A stretch of DNA of 64,000 bases from an uncultured Lutibacter sp. GTDB taxonomy: Bacteria > Bacteroidota > Bacteroidia > Flavobacteriales > Flavobacteriaceae. This document shows positions 60,185 to 64,000 of this stretch, piece after piece; position 1 is the stretch's first letter, and each line of letters begins with the position of its first letter. Position numbers and translations under genes: made by a program. The stretch is from NCBI RefSeq assembly GCF_947493565.1, contig NZ_CANLRG010000005.1, forward strand, positions 62,001 to 126,000, in the 5' to 3' direction. The notes under the pieces are model-generated. The model did no database searches and was not told where the DNA came from. It was given only the letters and a program-made list of their open reading frames with translations.

Positions 60185-60499
60185 ATGTATCAAGAATTAA
60201 CACAAGATAACTTAGAACAACTTGTTGCCGATAATACAACAGTGGTTGTGCAATATGCAGCAACTTGGTGTGGAAACTGTAGAATAATGAAGCCTAAATT
60301 TAAAAAATTAGCTTCTGAAAATACCCATGCAGTATTTGTAATTGCAGATGCCGAAAAATTTCCAAATTCAAGAAAGTTAGCCAATGTTGATAATTTACCA
60401 ACTTTTGCAACTTTTACAAATGGAACTTTTGTAAATCAAGTGCAAACAAATAAGTTTGATGTATTAAAAAATTTAGTAGATGAAGTTACCAATAATTAA
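60185..60499 (+). CDS. Thioredoxin family protein
   Basis: A 104-residue thioredoxin fold with active site ATWCGNCRIMKPKF (Cys29 and Cys32), where classical thioredoxin has CGPC. The cis-Pro is in VDNLPTFATF (about 74). No signal peptide, so it acts in the cytosol. It overlaps the next small gene by 20 bases and probably reduces the upstream peroxiredoxin. Confidence 0.92.
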   Translation: MYQELTQDNLEQLVADNTTVVVQYAATWCGNCRIMKPKFKKLASENTHAVFVIADAEKFPNSRKLANVDNLPTFATFTNGTFVNQVQTNKFDVLKNLVDEVTNN

Positions 60500-60737
60500 A
60501 CATTTAATAAGTTTTATTGAAGAAAACGATGAAGATTATATTGTAGAAACTATAGAGACGTTAGAAGCGTTGACAGAAGTTTCTTCTTTAAAAGATGAAG
60601 AATTAGATGTTATAGGTGAGTTAATTTCTAATTTATATGGCGCTCTTGAAGTTGATAAAATGGTAAAAGAAGGAACACCAAAAAAAGAAGCTTTAAATAC
60701 TTTTATGAAACGTGTTTTAGGTTCTATTGATACTTAA
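60480..60737 (+). CDS. Small acidic helical protein (DUF6952-like)
   Basis: An 85-residue, Glu/Asp-rich, wholly helical-looking protein starting MKLPIIKHLISFIEEND and ending FMKRVLGSIDT. I recall a family of this size beside peroxiredoxin-thioredoxin genes in Bacteroidota (DUF6952), named from memory. The start overlaps the thioredoxin gene by 20 bases in another frame, which supports coupled translation. Confidence 0.75.
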   Translation: MKLPIIKHLISFIEENDEDYIVETIETLEALTEVSSLKDEELDVIGELISNLYGALEVDKMVKEGTPKKEALNTFMKRVLGSIDT

Positions 60738-60764
60738 TAAAGAAATTACTACTAACTAAAAATT

Positions 60765-60793
60765 AAAAAATCCCGATTTATTCGGGATTTTTT
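60765..60793 (+). terminator. Terminator of the peroxiredoxin operon
   Basis: Perfect 12-bp stem (60765-60776 with 60782-60793), 5-base loop TTTAT, six T at the end. Confidence 0.9.
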
Positions 60794-60829
60794 GTTTGTG
60801 TCAATTATATTTATAAAAAAATAAAACTT

Positions 60830-61678
60830 ATGAATAATTATCTAGTAAAGAGCTCCATTCAATTAAAAAAAACTGAAACTAAAGAGGTTATTGACAAAGC
60901 TAAAAAAGAACTTAAAAAAATAAGAAAAGAAATTAGCAAGCTACAAGATACCATGTATGCAGAGGGTAAACACGCAGTTTTAATATGTTTACAGGGTATG
61001 GATACTTCTGGAAAAGATAGTTTAATACGCGAAGTTTTTAAAGACGTAAATGCTAGAGGTGTAGTAGTTCATAGTTTTAAAGTACCTACTGAAAGAGAAC
61101 TAAAACATGATTATTTATGGCGTCATTACATTGCTTTACCCGAACGTGGTAAAATAGGTGTTTTTAATAGAACACATTACGAAAATGTATTGGTTACTCG
61201 TGTACATCCAGAATATATTCTTGGAGAAAAGATTCCTTCTGTAAAAAGAATAACGGATTTAGAGGACAGTTTTTATCATAAAAGAATGGAAGAAATCAAC
61301 AACTTTGAAGAGCATGTGGCAGCTAATGGTACAATCATTTTAAAATTCTTTTTAAACTTATCTAAAGAAGAACAAAAAAATAGACTTTTAAGAAGGTTGC
61401 GTTTAAAAGAAAAAAACTGGAAATTTTCTCCAGGAGATTTAAAGGAACGCAAATTATGGGATAAATACCAGTTTTGTTATGAAGAATTATTGAACAAAAC
61501 TTCAAAAAAGCATGCGCCATGGTATGTGATACCTGCAGATGATAAGCCTACAGCAAGACTGCTAGTTGCTCAAATTATTTTAAATACCTTAAAGCAACAT
61601 AATTTTAAAGAACCTGAATTACCAGCAAAATATAAAGTTGAAATTGAAAACTATAAAAAAGAACTTGAGTTAGAGTAG
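60830..61678 (+). CDS. Polyphosphate kinase 2 family protein
   Basis: A 282-residue P-loop phosphotransferase using polyphosphate to phosphorylate nucleotides. The PPK2 Walker A LQGMDTSGKDSLIREVF (about 53-69), lid HDYLWRHYIALPERGKIGVFNRTHYE (in parts, about 93-118) and the basic lid KNRLLRRLR-type segment are present. It could make ADP or ATP from AMP or ADP and polyP; the subclass is not clear. The 175 bases after it hold no feature I can support. Confidence 0.9.
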   Translation: MNNYLVKSSIQLKKTETKEVIDKAKKELKKIRKEISKLQDTMYAEGKHAVLICLQGMDTSGKDSLIREVFKDVNARGVVVHSFKVPTERELKHDYLWRHYIALPERGKIGVFNRTHYENVLVTRVHPEYILGEKIPSVKRITDLEDSFYHKRMEEINNFEEHVAANGTIILKFFLNLSKEEQKNRLLRRLRLKEKNWKFSPGDLKERKLWDKYQFCYEELLNKTSKKHAPWYVIPADDKPTARLLVAQIILNTLKQHNFKEPELPAKYKVEIENYKKELELE

Positions 61679-61853
61679 TTTAAGCTTTTTAATTTTGATG
61701 TTAGTAATGTTTGTTTATTACTATGAATGATTTTATAATTTATTTCTTTCTATAGAATTGTTTTTTATTTAAATTTTAACAAAAACAACTTCATTTAAGT
61801 CAAAATCGTAAATTACAAATTGTATCTTTACACTTCAATTTTTATAAAAAACT

Positions 61854-62672
61854 ATGGAATTAAAATTAAAAAAGCCAATCATTTTTTTCGATTTAGAAAC
61901 AACAGGAGTCAATATAGCAACAGATAGAATTGTAGAAATATCTATTTTAAAAGTGTTCCCAAACGGAAACAAAGAAAGTAAAACTTGGCTAGTAAATCCT
62001 GTAATTGAAATCCCAAAAGAAGCTTCAGATATACATGGCATAACCAATGAACAAGTGTTAAATGAACCAACTTTTAACGAACTTGCACCTTTAGTTAATG
62101 AAATGATAAAAGGCTGTGATTTGGCAGGGTTTAATTCCAATCGTTTTGATATACCTTTATTGGCAGAAGAAATGATACGTGCCAATGTAGATTTTGATAT
62201 GAAGGGAAGAGTAGCAATTGATGTACAAGTAATTTATCATAAAAAAGAAGAAAGAACACTAAGTGCTGCCTATAATTTTTATTGTGGTAAAAGTTTGAAA
62301 AATGCACATTCAGCTGAAGCAGATACCAATGCAACTTACGAAATTTTAAAAGCACAATTAGATAAATATTCAGATTTAAAAAATGATGTTAAATTTTTAA
62401 ATGAATATTCAACATTTAATAAAAGAGCCGATTTTGCTGGTTTTATTATGTATAACGAAGATGAAAAAGAAATGTTTACCTTTGGAAAGTATAAAGGAAG
62501 AACTGTTGCTGAAGTTTTAAAAGAAAATCCAGGGTATTTTAGTTGGATTCAAAATGCAGATTTTCCATTATACACCAAAAAGGTTTTGGCAGAGTTAAAA
62601 GAAAATTTATTTCCAAAAAAGAAAGTAAATACCTTAGAAGATTTACAAAATAAATTTAATAAAAAAATATAA
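61854..62672 (+). CDS. DnaQ-like 3'-5' exonuclease with C-terminal DUF3820-like segment
   Basis: A 272-residue DEDDh exonuclease. The catalytic residues lie in FFDLETTG (Asp and Glu, about 11-18), AGFNSNRFDIPLL (Asp about 105) and NAHSAEADTNAT (His and Asp, about 149-160). After about 200 residues a short domain MFTFGKYKGRTVAEV and YFSWIQNADFPLYTKKVL matches the DUF3820 type. It probably trims DNA 3' ends in repair or proofreading; no polymerase gene is nearby. Confidence 0.88.
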   Translation: MELKLKKPIIFFDLETTGVNIATDRIVEISILKVFPNGNKESKTWLVNPVIEIPKEASDIHGITNEQVLNEPTFNELAPLVNEMIKGCDLAGFNSNRFDIPLLAEEMIRANVDFDMKGRVAIDVQVIYHKKEERTLSAAYNFYCGKSLKNAHSAEADTNATYEILKAQLDKYSDLKNDVKFLNEYSTFNKRADFAGFIMYNEDEKEMFTFGKYKGRTVAEVLKENPGYFSWIQNADFPLYTKKVLAELKENLFPKKKVNTLEDLQNKFNKKI

Positions 62673-62673
62673 A

Positions 62674-63162
62674 ATGTTTGTTGATTTTGAAAGTTTAAAA
62701 GATGATTCAAGGGTTTGGATTTATCAAGCTGATAGAGAATTTTCAACTAATGAAGTAGAAGAAATTAGTGAAAAAATTAAGAACTTTGTTGCCACTTGGC
62801 AACGACATGGTGAAGATTTAAAAGCTTCATTTCAAATAAAATATAACCAATTTATTGTTTTGGCTGTAGATGAAAGTTTTAACAATGTTTCAGGTTGCTC
62901 AATTGATGCTTCAGTAAATTTAATAAAACAACTTGAAAATACACTAAATATGGATTTAACTAACAAGTTAAACATTTCATTTAAAGATGGTAATAATATT
63001 AATGTAGTTAAATTAGCTGATTTTCAAAAATACGCCAAAGAACAAAAAATTACAGTAGATACGGTAGTTTTTAATAATATGGTAGCCACTAAATCTGAAT
63101 TTGAAAATAATTGGGAAGTCACTGCAAATAATAGTTGGCACCAACGATTTTTAGTAAAATAA
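62674..63162 (+). CDS. Small protein of unknown function (often misnamed ABC transporter ATPase)
   Basis: A 162-residue alpha/beta protein starting MFVDFESLKDDSRVWIYQADREF and containing CSIDASVNLIKQLE (about 74-87). In flavobacterial annotation similar proteins are called ABC transporter ATPase, but there is no Walker A, signature or Walker B here, so the name is not supported. Function unknown. It starts 1 base after the exonuclease stop and precedes the GH3 gene by 18 bases. Confidence 0.72.
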   Translation: MFVDFESLKDDSRVWIYQADREFSTNEVEEISEKIKNFVATWQRHGEDLKASFQIKYNQFIVLAVDESFNNVSGCSIDASVNLIKQLENTLNMDLTNKLNISFKDGNNINVVKLADFQKYAKEQKITVDTVVFNNMVATKSEFENNWEVTANNSWHQRFLVK

Positions 63163-63180
63163 TAAAAATCCACTTATAGA

Positions 63181-64000
63181 ATGTTCAAAAGAATACTATT
63201 TATAGTAGTAGTTTGTAATGCTCTTTATTTGAATGCTCAAATTAAAGATCCATTAATTACTAAAGACACTTTAGCACAACAAAAGTGGGTAGATACTATG
63301 TTAAGTAGTATGACACTTGATGAAAAAATTGGTCAGTTATTTATGGTAGCTGCGTATTCTAATAAAGATAAAAATCATGAAAAATTTATAGCTAATTTAA
63401 TAGAAAAGTACCATATAGGTTCATTGATTTTTTTTCAAGATGATCCCATAAAACAGGCTGAGTTAACAAATAAGTATCAAGCGTTGTCTAAAATTCCCTT
63501 ACTTATAGGTATTGATGGGGAATGGGGATTAAATATGAGGTTAAAAGATACCTATCGTTTCCCTTGGAATATGACTTTAGGTGCAATAAATGAAAATTCG
63601 TTAATTACAGCCTTTGGAGTTCAAGTTGGTAAGCATTGCAAGCGGTTAGGAATTCATATGAATTTTGCTCCTGTTGTAGATGTAAATACGAATCCTGAAA
63701 ATCCAATTATTGGTAATCGCTCATTTGGAGAAAATTATTTAAATGTAGCTAATAAATCGGTAGCTTTTACCAAAGGGCTTCAAAGCGAACATGTACTTGC
63801 TAGCGCAAAACATTTTCCAGGTCATGGTGATACGGCTACGGACTCACATCATACATTACCCACAGTTGATTTTGCAAAAGAACGGTTAGACTCTATTGAG
63901 TTAGTACCGTATAAAAAAACATTTGAAGCTGGTATTGCAGGAGTTATGGTAGCCCATTTAAGCATTCCAAGTTTAGAACCAACAACCAGTTTACCTTCTT
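63181..64000 (+). CDS. Glycoside hydrolase family 3 enzyme, N-terminal part (partial)
   Basis: Reads from the ATG at 63181 to the window end without a stop (273 codons visible). A signal peptide (about 1-20, YLNAQ) precedes a GH3 (beta/alpha)8 domain with KIGQLFMVAAYS, the LLIGIDGEWG and LGIHMNFAPVVDVN segments, the substrate-binding KHFPGHGDT and the DSHHTLP stretch typical of NagZ-type beta-N-acetylhexosaminidases. It probably acts on peptidoglycan or other amino sugars outside the cytoplasm. In Bacteroidota such proteins often carry a C-terminal serine hydrolase domain; that part is outside the window. Confidence 0.9.
   Translation, partial: MFKRILFIVVVCNALYLNAQIKDPLITKDTLAQQKWVDTMLSSMTLDEKIGQLFMVAAYSNKDKNHEKFIANLIEKYHIGSLIFFQDDPIKQAELTNKYQALSKIPLLIGIDGEWGLNMRLKDTYRFPWNMTLGAINENSLITAFGVQVGKHCKRLGIHMNFAPVVDVNTNPENPIIGNRSFGENYLNVANKSVAFTKGLQSEHVLASAKHFPGHGDTATDSHHTLPTVDFAKERLDSIELVPYKKTFEAGIAGVMVAHLSIPSLEPTTSLPS

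Noticed and set aside
62674-63162. ABC transporter ATPase (common database name)
   Set aside because: No Walker A, signature or Walker B motif is present.
1-64000. tRNA, rRNA, CRISPR, prophage or transposon
   Set aside because: No cloverleaf, rRNA signature, spaced direct repeats or transposase-like protein was seen on reading both strands.

Overview
The window is chromosomal DNA from a member of the Bacteroidota, most likely family Flavobacteriaceae; the genus cannot be named from this sequence alone. Signs of this are strong AT-richness, signal peptides ending in -SQ or -AQ, TAnnTTTG promoter elements without Shine-Dalgarno leaders, and typical flavobacterial gene sets (parA-parB-DUF5683-dapB-lepB-WbqC, DUF2851, Bacteroidota-type LptD, menaquinone as quinone). 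Coding density is high. I see no rRNA, tRNA, CRISPR array, insertion sequence or prophage, and no gene-free stretch above 300 bases.

Layout. 1-6178 (+): the end of a TamB-like protein, a nucleotidyltransferase, then a glycolytic group pfkA-gap-mgsA. 6183-9282 (-): ridA and lptD. 9442-14374 (+): periplasmic amidase, MlaD-like MCE protein, and a split membrane iron-sulfur oxidoreductase with a HAD phosphatase gene between its two subunits. 14401-24584: menaquinone genes menA, menC and menE, interspersed with a probable copper-uptake module (a Cys/His-rich small protein and an OprC/NosA-like TonB receptor), a UPF0173 hydrolase, a secreted protein of unknown function, a TM2 protein, a fatty-acid-hydroxylase-family enzyme and a CPBP protease. 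24568-27314 (-): zinc-ribbon protein, YebC and a biotin-dependent carboxylase beta subunit. 27446-29508 (+): a four-gene redox operon (DoxX, FMN reductase, MarR, pirin). 29706-31625 (+): a tiny membrane protein and ettA. 31687-41602 (-): a 789-residue secreted orphan between near-identical hairpins, a lipoprotein, a permuted NlpC/P60 hydrolase, the Ric/YtfE repair protein, then the lepB-dapB-parB-parA block. 41824-43947 (-): pepD and a nitroreductase. 44071-48151: DUF2851, an MBL hydrolase, a YfcC transporter and a small protein. 48314-54189 (-): a MarR regulator with a fadN-fadA-fadE beta-oxidation operon. 54318-58170 (+): an unknown protein, an ABC exporter pair and an MscS channel. 58225-64000 (+): an NtrC-like activator without DNA-binding domain, a peroxiredoxin-thioredoxin unit, PPK2, a DnaQ-like exonuclease, an unknown protein and the start of a GH3 enzyme.

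Much of the window serves the cell envelope (TamB, LptD, MlaD, amidase, LepB, GH3), menaquinone-linked respiration (menA/C/E and the Fe-S pair) and redox or metal stress (copper uptake, Ric, pirin operon, peroxiredoxin unit). The most notable points are the copper-uptake module with a Crp/Fnr-like palindrome near -41, the orphan gene bounded by duplicated terminators, an lptD that seems to need a non-canonical start codon, the HTH-less sigma-54 activator, and MarR operons with palindromes at their promoters.
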